This document shows, piece by piece, positions 23,142-35,208 of a DNA stretch of 64,000 nt. A program made the position numbers and the translations under genes. Source of the DNA: Cerrena zonata (taxonomy: Eukaryota; Basidiomycota; Agaricomycetes; Polyporales; Cerrenaceae). The notes under the pieces were generated by a model, which searched no databases, was not told the DNA's origin, and saw nothing but the letters and a program-made list of their open reading frames with translations. Position 1 is the stretch's first letter. Every line of letters begins with the position of its first letter. The stretch lies in assembly GCA_038087015.1 (NCBI GenBank), contig JASBNA010000016.1, forward strand, positions 496,001-560,000. Direction: 5' to 3'.

Positions 23142-25109
23142 CGGTGCGGATTCAGGGGGATCTTCAGACGGGCCGGGTACGAAAGCAACGATCGACGACG
23201 TGGATCAGTACAGGAAAACCGAGATTGTCAACGGATTGAACAACGTACTGTGGAGTAGCTGACGATGGTGAAAGACCAACCAGCCGTCTCACGGGTCCTA
23301 GGACAGCCGGTAAATAGGGTTTTTGAGTAGCCTTCATATTCAATCGATGTCGTGAACCGTGATTTTGCGACTCGTGACACCAGTACCAGCGTCCTAGGAT
23401 CCCAATTCGATATTTGTGCAATCGAACCCTTACTTCAGCTGTCATACCTGTAACCATATTTCGAACCGATAAGTAACGATAAGTACAAGGTTTTAGGAAA
23501 AGCCTGTGACAAGGATCTCGGAGAATCAAGCTAAGTCGGTCAATACATGGCCCATAGATTGCCTGATAGCGGTATACGGTTGTAAATCTTATGATAGCAC
23601 TGCGAGGGTCTGGGCGCATGCGGCATAGAGCGAGCCATACACTGACGCCTTCTTAACACTTCGAGAAGACAATGAGCACCAGGAATCACCGATACAATAG
23701 AACCGGGAACTTACTTACCTTCGAAAGCTTATACAAGCAGACGCACAAGCGGGGATTTGAAACTAGACATTCCACTAGGAAATGATTATATGAACGATGC
23801 CATGATATGTCCGAGCCTTCTGGCTTGACACTTATTTTTACTTCCTAGTCATTGAGTCATATATCCGCAGCGACTTTTGGCATAAGGTATGATGATTGGC
23901 GACTCCTACATAATAATCAAATGAGTGTGACAGTCCTCAATTCATACGACTCTATAAGTGGTTTTGACAACTCACAATCAAAGATAAGATCCTGCCATCG
24001 AACAATGCATACACATGTATCCACTCTAGGCAGATGGTGGAACGATTTGAATCATTGCATCACTATCATGGGGCATGGTGTGAAACGTGCACTGCCTCAA
24101 GTTACCATCTCTATAGGCCTATTATACCGACCTGATCATGACAGACGCATGATTACGATGATTTGACGATCTTCAGATCTGTCTTGAATCTGATGCGGTC
24201 AGTGCGCATTGTAGTAAGACATCGTTGTAAGGAATGTATGCATATGCAGGAGAATGCATGGTTCCGGGTCTTGGAGGTCTGTATAGGTTTCAAGCCGTAG
24301 TTGACGTACGGGCGTGGCATGTCTACAGTCATACTCCGGGGCGCTATGGATCGGAGGACAAAAAGAAACCTAAAATTGCATGAAGATAAGTACAGTACAC
24401 GCGATCAAAGACGCAGCCGTATAAGCTGCTTATGTGGAATGATGACCAACCTTCGAAACCTCTAGGATGCAAATCTATGCCGACGGAGAAGTAAGTTCAA
24501 AAAGCGAAATTTTCAATTTATTACATAGGATGAATAAACACATTACTAAAACACAGGTTCTTTTTGGATTGTCCTCTCGCATGCGGGAGGCAATAAGCAC
24601 ATATCAATCAGTATCAATATACGTATAGTCTTCAAATGTCGAAGAAGTCAATGAAAGGAGGGTGGAATGGTACGACAGCAAGACGAAGCATGGCTATAGG
24701 GAGGGAGGGCAATGCAATAAAATAACGATAAGAAGCATGAGACGAGTGATATATGGTGCAAGGTGCAAGTCGTACAAGGTTGGTGATGATGTTGTAGTGA
24801 ACAAGGGAAGGGACGCCGCAAAATCGAAGGTGCGGGTAGAAACGGCAAGATGTGATCGAATCTGGGAAGGTAAAATAACATGATGCACAGGGAAGATTAT
24901 CATTCGACACAAGTATAAGGGAGCGTCCGAAATGGCATGTATGGTGGTGGAAAGTGGCAATAGATAGGTAATGGAAAGTTTCGGAACGTGGTATGTGAAG
25001 TATTATTGCAATCTATAAAGGCCGAACCACGGGGATATCAGTACATTCTCCGGCGAATTGGATGACAAATGCAATAAGGGCAACTCACCGATACTGTATG
25101 AAATTACGA
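23142..25109. other. Intergenic, no gene called
   Basis: About 2 kb. A 151-codon minus-strand frame (23164-23619), directly upstream of the F-box gene, has no recognisable domain and an Arg/Tyr-rich composition; it is probably promoter or UTR. Near 24500-25100 lies the 3' flank of the homeobox gene. No RNA gene or repeat was seen. Confidence 0.35.
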
Positions 25110-27060
25110 TTACCGAACAACGTTGTGGTGGAAGCTGAGCAAAAGAAGGGCATCCTCCACACGGACACCAGTCTGGAATTTTGCGGTAGCCTTTTCCATC
25201 TCAGCATAAGTTATAGTATCGACACTGAGTGTAAGGTCCCTAGTAGGTGGTGCCGGCGGGTGATGTGGATGATGGTGCTTATGGACAATCTCACGTTTTC
25301 GCTCGGCTCGATGGGTACGAGCCGCACGAGCAAATGGAGGCAAAGGAGATGCTTCGGAAGGAGGCGTGACAGCTTCTTGATAATCTTCTTCACTGCCCAT
25401 ATCAGAATGTGACCGTGAAATGGGAGCACTGGAGTACATTTTGTGATGCTTGTCCTCAATCTCGAGTTTGACGGTGAGTTCCATAGGCTCAGGATATCTT
25501 CGAGTCTCGACGTCCTGCATAACAATATCACCATCATCTTGCTCTTGTGATATAGGCGAATCAGATGAGGGCGACATCGAGGGGAAAGGAGAACCAGCTC
25601 GAGAAACATCCCTAGAGTAAATTGTATGTCCTCCGACACTGATGTCGTCAAAGTCCATGTCGTCCATATCGTCGGGATTCCGTTGCGAGCGTCTCCTAGC
25701 GGTTTGACGGATATTACGGAACCAGTTGGTAACTTTACCAACGTCCATATTGATTTCGAGAGCAAGTGCTCCCCGCTCTTCTATGGAAGGTGTGGGTGTG
25801 CGACGGAATAGTTTCTTGAGTGCTTCAAGCTGATAAGGATCGGGCCGGGTACGCCGCGATCGGTTATTAGAAACCGAGCTTGCACGCTCACCCACAGGCA
25901 GTCGATATGGGGAAACACGAGGGGAAGAGGCTCGGCTGTCATAACCAATTGAAGATCCAGGAGCAGCACTTGCAGCTCGCCTAGCTCGAGGAATAATTCC
26001 AACAAGCGACGAAGGTAACGAGGGGTGATTTGTTGCCGGTGGGACGTTGGCTGCTAATGAAGGATGAATTGTGCTCGATGAAGGTGGGAATGGGGAATAA
26101 GTTCGGGAGCTGGACGAGGACTGATCAAAATCTGTAGACCTGACAACCCCGCTTTGAGCGTCTTCATCGTCTTTACGCTTCTTGGCAATACTGCGCTGAT
26201 TCTGGAACCAGTTGGTCACGCTTTGGTAGCGCCTGTAAAAGTGTATCAGTCAGAACATCATCACCTCATGGGTAAAATCATAAGGATCAGACTCACATGC
26301 CAATACGTTGTCCGAGTTCCTCCCTTTGGATCTTGGTAGGGTGAGAAGTGTGCTCATAAAACGCTTTGAGTTGCTCGGTTTGGACCTGCGTGGGACGCGA
26401 GCGCCCTTTACGGGGCATTGACTGATCTGATTCAATGGCATGTCTATGCTGAGCGTTCCCGGCGAAGAACGAAGTTTGACGTTGGCGATGATGTTCGGAA
26501 GAAGAATAGGGTATCCTTGACAGATCTCTGTCTGAGAAGTGAGACAAATGGTCATCTTCTGAGAGTTCGTCAAAATCTTGGTGCACCGACTGGGGCGCAG
26601 GTGATGGGACTGATGCAATAAGGGCAGATATGGGTGGGAGCTCGTAGGACTGCTGGGACGGTTGGACAGAAGGCTGCGATGCCGATGCCTTGGTGCTTCG
26701 CTTCTTTGTCGAAGCCCGTTTGTTTTGGAACCAGGCGTTGACAGTTTTCACTTCCCTATTGTAAAGCAAGCAACAAGAAAAATAAGCGCTCAATATAATA
26801 TACAGAAAACGGTCGAGGACGGTTACGATAAGTGGCTGGTAAGAATAAAAGACTCACATTCCGAGCCGTTCAGCCAACGAGGTGCGAGACTGAAGTGGAG
26901 GATGGTCATTTTGCTCGTAGAGCTCATTGAGAGCGGCAAGCTGGAATGCGGAATGCCGATGACGGGGTTTCTTTGGTTTGTCTTTTTGGTCGCGGGCGAG
27001 CTCATCGACCTTTTCGTCTGGCGGTGGGGACTGGGACCAATCGTCTTGCGGTAGGACCAT
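25110..27060 (-). CDS. Transcription factor with three homeodomains
   Basis: Three exons, complement(join(25110..26232, 26297..26755, 26858..27060)), give 594 residues in frame. Three homeodomains can be read. The first, at about residues 28-88, ends VNAWFQNKRASTKKR. The second, at about 182-242, ends VTNWFQNQRSIAKKRK. The third, at about 346-405, ends VTNWFRNIRQTARRR. Each has the helix-3 W-F-x-N-x-R core. The two introns fall at the same place (an ATG codon before helix 3) in homeodomains 1 and 2, which points to duplication of an exon pair; homeodomain 3 has no such intron. Linkers are Ser/Pro-rich. The protein should act in the nucleus as a DNA-binding regulator; its targets are unknown. 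There is no sign of the paired HD1/HD2 mating-type layout. Confidence 0.9.
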
Positions 27061-28533
27061 GGGTATGGGATGTTGAGAGGAGGCTGGATGATATAGGAGC
27101 AGGGGAGGGCGGGACAGAGGCTTGGGCAGGCGTAGTAAGCAGACAGCAGCAAGACTCGGAGCAGAAAATTCAGGTTGGTACTATAAGTACAATACACTGT
27201 AGCAGGCCTAAAATGGGCACTGATTATCTCACGACGTCGACGGCTGCTAATTTGCATCACTCCGGCCTCCCCATCGGCGCGCTAACTACTCCCATCCATG
27301 CTGCCTTTCACAGCTTCTGCCTCTCCTTTTCACTTCCGACATACCTCTCAACACATCTGAGGCCCCGGCCACACCCATACTAGCTCTCCGGACAACATCT
27401 CTCCTGCCACATTGCTCTTATGCTCACAACTCTATTCCAAAATCATGTTGCTAGGATATCAGTGGCTCCCGGTCCAGAACAACTGCTAACGCGGTGCCTG
27501 TGAACTCATGTATGACTCTCACTCCCGCCCACGAGGTTATCGCATATCCGACATTACAGCACTCTTGAACAAACTGCTATCATTAATGGGCGCCTATGCT
27601 TCTTTACTTAAGCCACTCCTGCACCAAGCCCCCTAAGCGCCGTGCTTGAACATTATATTTGACAGCGGTCTTAGATCGCAACAGGCGCGTTCCCCCTTAT
27701 TGCTTTTGCGTTTTACGCTTTACAATTCATTTTGCAATGACTCAAACTCCGGTCTGTATAGCATGCCTCCCCCCTGAATGTGCGTACGCCACGCTTGCTC
27801 GAGGCCGAAAGGCAATGATTGTGGTGTATCAGGTTGTTGACACAAGCATATCCCTGGATAAGATCGGCAAAGCCATCGGTGATTCATTCAGCTTTGTACA
27901 GCAGATTCGGTAATGTAGATTACATACACCCCACTTTACGTTGGTGGCTATCCGGTCTTATAGTGATGTTCCATGCTTGATAAGGAACAGCCGCCCTTTA
28001 TAGCACCCGTGGGAACCTTGGTATATAAAACCATTCCGGCTACAAGTGCTTGGGTTTAGTCCATTTTCTTTCCAAGCAGGAGTCTTTCCAACGGTCAATA
28101 ACTCCGTTCGGACATGTACAACCATGCTCCCACCGACTTATACACCTCTGCTTACGATTCTATTCCTCGTGGTCTCATCTTGAATGTATGGCAGCATGAC
28201 ACGGATGTGCCTATTCTCGGCCGAGAAAGATAAAGAAGCGTTTCACGGACGGCGAACGGAAGCATTTGAATTTCGGAGCATCCTCAGAGCTATGAATGGC
28301 AACCTGTTTCGCAATTGTGGCATGCATGTCATGGCTGCACATCGGCATGCTTATGTATTATATCATTTTACATCTTGCCTATACATAAAATCCTCGGGGC
28401 TTCAATAAATACTATGCCAGGTATCCAAGAGCATTGTACTCCAGAACACATACATCGATGCAGGGATGTGAGGGTATGGAATACGGATGAATGGTCAGAA
28501 GCTGAACTATAATAGGCTGTCTCAGACCCTCGA
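27061..28533. other. Intergenic; possible short plus-strand transcript
   Basis: A TATA box at 28022-28030 is followed by an ATG at 28114 opening a 39-codon frame (MYNHAPTDLYTSAYDSIPRG at its start). A separate short frame ends at 28512 just before the convergent pantothenate kinase gene. I could not join them with convincing splice sites, so no gene is called. The left part is the promoter of the homeobox gene. Confidence 0.3.
28022..28030 (+). promoter_or_regulatory. TATA box (TATATAAAA)
   Basis: A full TATA consensus on the plus strand, about 85 bp before an ATG at 28114. The gene it would serve is unclear. Confidence 0.4.
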
Positions 28534-30558
28534 TTACGAAGCATCGTCTTCTCCGATGTTCTTGATCCAAGCTCCTATGGCCCCTCTATATGATTGGAGC
28601 GAAGAAAATGAAAGCGTGATAAGATTAGCCCCGCAAGTTACTTACGAAAGCGATGAGCAATGGAAGTACGTACAGGAATCCCTCATGACGAAGGAACAGC
28701 GCCCGTTTAGTTCCTTTACTCCAGAACCTTATAGCGTATGAGAGCGTGCTGATTGTAGCCGCATGACCTAGTTCCAGGCGGAAACCGATATGATCAGTAT
28801 TTGGTGTTATGGTTCAGACGGTATAAACGGTGCAAGAGGGGTGGCGTCCGGAAACCATGATACCTCACATGAGATACATGGGACGCACCCGCATCGCTAT
28901 GGCGAAAAACAGGACAATAGACATACCTCTGATGAAGCAACCACCAAAATAAATTCGTTCCAGGTTGTATTTTTCGGCATTCATGTACCTAAACGAGAGA
29001 TCAGGGACGAATATCAAGATGATCAGCCAATAGCATCAAAATGGGACGTAAAGTGAGATAGATGACATACGCGATCTGCCCAATGTTGTTTGAGATTGCA
29101 TAAAGGAGGCTTTTACTGATATCTTCTGCCGAGAAGCTAGCTTTCTTCCCATCCTTCTTGAACACCTTCCCGAACGAACTTGCAATGGTTGTGGACTTGA
29201 GACCTAGCCGACCAGTATCCTGGCCATAAATGTCTCCCACGAGCATGTCGACTGTTTCGTTGTCGCCTTTTTCCGATAGTGCAAGCATCTCTGCAATGAT
29301 AGATGTACGTCAAATACGTCAAAAGATCCCGCGATGAAGAAGGCTCACCATCGAAGTTCTGTGCCGGTGTTAGCAGACTAAGAAGTCCCCAAAGCGTCCC
29401 TCCACCCAAGCTCGTTCCGCTCACACGTTCAAATGAACCATCTTCGTCCACTCGAATGATAGACACACCCGACCCAATGTTCACCAATAAACATGGCAGT
29501 TGTGGTGTCGGGTTGCCTACAAAGGAGACGGCATACCGTGGAGGATCCGGACTTGGTCTTTCGAACACCCCATTGGCACCGTTCTGGACTGGTTTTCCAT
29601 GCGATACTGAATGGATGAGTTCGTCCGAGAAGTAGTACACTTCATCTGGAATGAGGGAAAGGAATTTGAGGCCTTCGATCAAACACTCCATTTCGTCTTC
29701 TTTCCTCACTTCTACATGTAGTTCGCCACTGAACTGATCGTAGAACTTGTTGGCACCTCCGCCTGTAGCCATGATCTTCACACCTTTCCGCATCTCGTCA
29801 ATAGTCACCCCATTGATTTGAGCTGACCGTTCAATGAGTGCTTGCAAGAATTCGATGCATTCTTCCACATGTTCGGTTTCGAATCGTTCAAAGTTGAGCG
29901 ATCCGCCAGGTAGATGCTGTACTGAGACCCGCCGTAGGAGAGATTCTCGGAACGTAGAGTCGTTTAGTGACGGTAGACCATCAATAGTGTGACCGTTGTG
30001 TTCAAGAACAGCTGGAGTTAATGCGCCGTTAACTCGTGCGAGCGAAGGTGATGCAGATATTGGTGGTTCGTGTGTTTCAGGAGTTAGGGAGGTAGGTGTT
30101 GAGATTGAGATATCGCTTGCTGCTCGACTTGATCCCTGTGTTGCAGCTATCGAAGGAGACCCTGGAGGTTCTGGCGATCGAGTGAAATAGACCACTTTTG
30201 CTAACGAACCGCCGATCTGTCCAACATGTCAACAACGTCGACCAGGAACATGAAACAGATAGGAACGAATGGATAGGGGGTTCGATGAACAAACGAACGT
30301 GCAAAAGAGCATGAAGTCAGAAGACTTACATCGACAGCAATGTGCGACACGGGTTCAACATAATTGGGAAGGTATATCCCTCTACTATCCCGAGTCTATA
30401 AACATCGGCATTATTAGGATCTGCACTTGTTCCCAATCGAGAGGCCCATGGAACGGACCGACCTCGGGAGACTCTTCGTCGAGGATCAACGCTCCCCTCG
30501 TATCGACTTGAATAGATTTCGCAGTTGGTAATGATGGACCAGGTTGTAGAGATGGCAT
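28534..30558 (-). CDS. Pantothenate kinase (eukaryotic, type II)
   Basis: Seven exons, complement(join(28534..28585, 28674..28767, 28927..28988, 29071..29290, 29349..30216, 30330..30395, 30463..30558)), give 485 residues in frame. The enzyme phosphorylates pantothenate with ATP, the first committed step of CoA synthesis. Family blocks appear in order: YVEPVSHIAVD joined by splicing to IGGSLAKVVYFTRS (N-terminal phosphate-binding loop), MATGGGANKFYDQF, LLVNIGSGVSIIRVD, VSGTSLGGGTLWGL, then in small 3' exons IYFGGCFIRG, TISTLSYAIRFWSKG and LFLRHEGFLGAIGAW. An insertion of about 75 residues, Ser/Pro-rich, follows the first phosphate loop, where fungal members are often extended. Plus-strand frames over 28487-28741 are antisense shadows of its 3' exons. 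Confidence 0.94.
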
Positions 30559-31265
30559 TATTAAAGCAGGCTGCTTCTTGGAGATCGTATATCGTATACG
30601 TATGTGTGATGTAGTAGATGCAGTATTTGTAGAATGGAGTAATAATAGCAGCAGTGGGATAGTGGGTCCTGGAGAACGAAATGGAATGTGTGTGTGTATC
30701 AAAGAGTACTTGGGTGGCTAATAGTCGGGTAGGCTCATAAATGCAAAAGTCGTGTAATCGGCAAAGAAGTGGAGAGGTGCACAGGTGAAAGTGATGTCCT
30801 GATAATATTATGAAAGCTACAGAACCATATGTCGTCGTCGGCGGGGTCGTACGATGGGGTTAACGCCGCCCACTGAGCTCTGTTGGGGATGATACCAGTT
30901 TCGTCTCTCCGTTTCAGATGGACTATTATCGTGAGTGTGGGGGCGCGAAAGGCATACCGGATATCTGTCATGATCTTCAAGGCGGCTGACAAAGTCCTAA
31001 CAATGCACATACGGTGTCTGTTCGCCCGAGGTCCGTCGGGATGCCATTCCCATCCAAAACTGAATTCCGAAAAAGCCAATACATATGAAAATGGGATGAC
31101 TGAGTACGTCACGCTACTACTTGAACTATACTTATGAAAAGGGGTGTCAACATTGCCAAAAAGCGAAACTCCGATCCCATCTATCCACAACAGGCACACG
31201 AAAAATGCAATCTCCAGACCGCGGAAGTCCGCACCATAGAATGTCTTGACATGCATTCCTGCTGT
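30559..31265. other. Intergenic, no gene seen
   Basis: Promoter of the pantothenate kinase gene and 3' flank of the coatomer gene. A 173-codon minus-strand frame (30735-31256) has no domain and poor coding character, so it is not called. Confidence 0.4.
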
Positions 31266-34200
31266 CTAGACGATAGCTGCCACGACCAAGTTTGCAGCTT
31301 CCTGTTTCTCGGCGCGCACGCCCAATTCCAATGTGACACCCTGTGCCTTGGAATATGTCATCCGACTGCGAACCAACACTTTCCCTCCCCCGCCAGCCAC
31401 CAAACCAGCGAGTTGCAACGTGTGCACGGACGTTGATTGTGGCTCCTCGCTCCCACCCAGTGGTTGCATGTTGAGGATCTCAATGATGGAATCACACGCA
31501 GCTACACAAGATTAAATTAACCCATGAGAAGCCGAATGTGAATAGATACCATGGAACATACCTTTGAGTGATTCCATCGCCGGTAGTGAGAAGGTTTCTG
31601 TGACAGAAACACCACCGCGCATTCTATCCCATTCAGCACCAAATGTGACATAGGTAGGAATAACATAATCAGAAGCTGAGAGTTCCAGGTCTTCTAGTGC
31701 GTATTCGTCTTCGTAACCTTCATCTTCTGGTTCCCCTGTTGATGGATCGACTTCCTTGCTTACGAATTTGAAAATACATTGGAAAGAAGCAATTTGGTAG
31801 GCCGAGGGGTCATCACGAGTGAATGAAACGTAAACAATACCCGGCGAGTTCGAGGATTGAAGACTGGGAATGGGCATGGTGAAATCATCTGAAAGCCCAG
31901 AGTCGGTCTGGGGTTGCATGATAACGGCACCATTTTCGAGAACGGTATCTGGAATGGTGTTGGATACGTTGAACTGCAGAGAATGGTATTAGGGTTTGCG
32001 CTCATACTCTATGAATCAGTAACCTGTAGGGAAAGTCGTACCTGGAATACAATATGCTCCTCGAATACGTGCTTGACACACGATACCTGATATTCCGTCT
32101 CGCTCTCTGTAAGCTGCGCGGGCTTGGTACTGCTGTGAAGCACCTGACCGTATGAGGCAAATTCTGGGATCTCGGCGAGTTGCTGAGCATATTGGGTTTG
32201 AGCTTCGGCAAGAGACGGTGGCGGAGGTGTCGATGTCTTCGAAGAGCTTGGGGCACCGATCGTATCCAATGTGCTTGGACGAGCAGACTCCTTTGCAGCT
32301 TGCTCCCGACTGACCTTTGGTATCGATGAGACGTCGAATGGTTGCTCAGCGGCATCTGGGTCGCTGATGTACGACACCAGTTTCGCCTCAAGCGCGGATA
32401 GACGAGTACATCGATTCTAAAAGCGAGCATGAGTAATATGTGGATAATGGAGCTCTGCTGACATATTCACCTTCTTTGACGTAAGTGTCAGCTAATTGCT
32501 GCTCGTCGTAGAGTTTGAGGTACATGGCAGCTCGGTCCCGAACCTCATCGTCAACATCATCCAAGCACCTGTAAGAATGAATCAGAGCTTGCGAAATATG
32601 TGATCGAATCGACCACTCACCTAGTCAAGAGCACGTTGACACTCTTGCTCAACTTCGCTTCACCCGCATTCAACCCAAACTTCGCCAAGCTGGCTACGGC
32701 AGCTGCCCTAACAGTTGCATTCTCCAACACGACTCGATTATAGATATACCTAATATACTTTGTCGGCTGCGGTGATTTGGGGCCCTCCAACCCCAAAAGA
32801 TGCAGAATTCTAACAGAGAGTTTGGTGAACTCGCAGTCTTCGATGAACTCGCATAGATGCGAAAGAGCTTGTTCCTTTGCAGTCACCGATGAATTTGATC
32901 ATGTCGAACATAGCTTCAACGATGGCACGCTTGAAGTCATATCCACCTTCGTCACGAAGGACACCGGAGAGGAAGGAGAGCATCGAGGCATGCTTGGCAG
33001 GGAATTTGAGGCAAAGAGACCGGATGGCGTCGACAATGATGACTTTGAATTCGTCGCTGATTTCGCTCATGAAGCCAGAGATCTGTTTCATGAGACGATC
33101 CACGGAAGCTTCGTTTCCAGTCTAATGAGCTGTGTCAATAATTTATTTCCAATAGAAATATGAACAGATTTGCCTTGAGCAAAGTGGTGATAGCATAAGT
33201 TGCGACACTACGGTTCTGGTCCGAGATGAGGTTCTCCAAGTCGACATTGCAAGTGGCAACACTGGCGGGGTGGGAAAGGGCGAGACTCGCAAGAGTACGA
33301 GTGGCAGCAAATCGGAGAGAGGATTTCGGAGAAGAGAGGAAGAGTTGAAGGACTTTTGAAATTCATCAAAATAAGATACTAGACTATAGAAGGCAATTTA
33401 TCTTACCAGCGATGGGTTTCGTGAGTTGTTGAGCGGTGACGCCTTTCAGTTCACAAATAACACGGGCCGCTTCGAGATTAACCATGTCACTCTTGTGCCT
33501 GAGCCAGCCTTCAATAAGCTCGAGAATCGGGCGTTGCATGCTAAAAGGATAATTAATTCAATTAATCACGGATATGTGAGGCAAGGCGTACTTCGGGTCC
33601 TCTTCCATAGTCTTGGCCGCATATCGAATCAGCATACAGAGAGCCAGAGGGTTCTTCAGAACAGTGCCAGCACCAGTCTTTCCTCCACCTAGTTGTTGGA
33701 TCATCTTCGTCACAGCCATCCGATCCTGTTGACGAATCAAGTAAAGCAAACCAAGCGCGTGGTACTGGGTGATGTAACTCGTCGAGGGAACAGGTTGATA
33801 GCCAGATTGTTGGTTCGAGGAAGAACCTCCCCAGCCAAGATATGAACTTGATGCACCGCTACTGAAGAACGAAGACGATGATTTGCCGCTAACGGCTTCC
33901 TGTGCTTCGTTGACCCAACGCTTGACGACATCTTTAGCAGCAGGGAACAAGTGGTAGGCAGATACCAGTGCAGCGGAGGATATCGAGGTGTTCTTGTCTA
34001 CAATGGCAGCTTTAAAGAACCGCTCGACACCTTGAGCCATAGAAGGCTATGACGGAGACCTAGGTCACGATCGAGGGTGTACGGGCTATTTAGAGAAACA
34101 CATACGTCGATTATTTTGCACAACGCTCGGATGGCATTTGGTCTGTAAATAACCTCCGAGTTTGGCTGCATATCCTTCATGATACTGCTAGTCACCATGA

Positions 34201-34548
34201 TGACATCCTCCGCCGTCGTTGCTAATTCCTTGATCGCGAGGTAAACCGCTTGCCGGAGTGCACTCTACAATCCAATGTTAGACAAGTTACACTTTGCACA
34301 GTCGCACAGAGACGTACATCCTTGTGTTGGAACAGCTTCGTAGTACCAAAGAATAGCGTGGTAGCCTCTTGTGCATTGAACGTTTCGCCGACATAGAGAA
34401 GGTATACGATCCGAGTGAGAAGAGCTCTACATTTCCGAGGGCTTATGGGGGATTCATTGAAGACGCGAGCCTCTTGAATGACAGTTGTTTTGTTGTTGTA
34501 ATACGTGCTGAGGCCGCTCTCCTCATCCTTTTTGGTTACGAGAGACAT
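31266..34548 (-). CDS. SEC21: Coatomer subunit gamma (COPI), one apparent frameshift
   Basis: Ten exons: complement(join(31266..31501, 31562..31973, 32042..32416, 32463..32568, 32621..33121, 33174..33352, 33407..33540, 33592..34046, 34106..34264, 34318..34548)). With one base ignored this gives about 928 residues, normal for gamma-COP. It is part of the COPI coat of Golgi-to-ER vesicles. Recognisable blocks are the start [73 protein letters not shown], the appendage region [15 protein letters not shown] and the C-terminus [11 protein letters not shown]. Two oddities: intron 33122-33173 begins GC rather than GT (AAG then GCAAAT) and ends AG; and exon 32621-33121 changes frame at 32886-32887, where one surplus base (CC on the plus strand) separates FDMIKFI from [12 protein letters not shown]. 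Confidence 0.93.
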
Positions 34549-35208
34549 TGTGTACAGAGATGAGCGCGACTCTGAGCCGTTTCCTACTCGTAACTCTCGA
34601 CGTGGAAGGCTCAGCATCGGCGCTTATCGCTCACGTGGCAATATTACAAGTTTCGAGTTCTGCGAAAGTCAGACCTGTTGTTACACTACTACGACCTGAC
34701 GACTTTTGGACTTGCTCTTTCACTGGCCTGACGCTACCGTGACATAATTCGAACGTATTCCTTCCTACCACAACTATAGACAGCCTAACGGAGAGTTCAA
34801 TGCATGGATAGTTTCCAATGGCTGAGACAGGTTCTACTGACATAGTGTACTTACTTATAGATCTGTACCTGGACCCTCACTCCCATGCAATACACTTCTA
34901 ACCCTTCTCCATCATAACTGCTTTTTCGGCCTCGGCATGTCCCTCGTTTGAGCGATACCTAACACACATCTGTCAACTAGGTTAAGTCATCCAGTGTCTT
35001 CATTGTACTAATGCAGCCGGTTCCTAGACATAGATTTCCTCCGTATCACTCTCCGACTGTACCTCCGGGCTCCTATATGGATGTTTATGTCATCAGCATC
35101 ATGATCCAATGTAACTATAGATTCCTTCTCCTGCTTCGGTGTTTGAGCATTCAAGCGTTATATAAGAGGGTGTAGGAAAGACCTGCAGACTCAACGATCA
35201 TCACCACA
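34549..35208. other. Divergent promoter region
   Basis: It separates the minus-strand coatomer gene from the plus-strand membrane protein, so it should carry both promoters. The plus-strand TATA box at 35159-35166 is listed separately. No gene was seen. Confidence 0.5.
35159..35166 (+). promoter_or_regulatory. TATA box (TATATAAG)
   Basis: It lies 43 bp before the start codon of the 7TM-like gene at 35209, in the expected orientation. Confidence 0.55.

Noticed and set aside
28114..28512. Possible small gene downstream of a TATA box
   Set aside because: Two coding-like segments exist, but I found no splice pair joining them in phase, so it is only mentioned in the intergenic entry.
28487..28741. 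84-codon plus-strand frame with sensible composition
   Set aside because: It lies antisense to the last exons of pantothenate kinase, whose reading (TISTLSYAIRFWSKG, LFLRHEGFLGAIGAW) is conserved and in frame.
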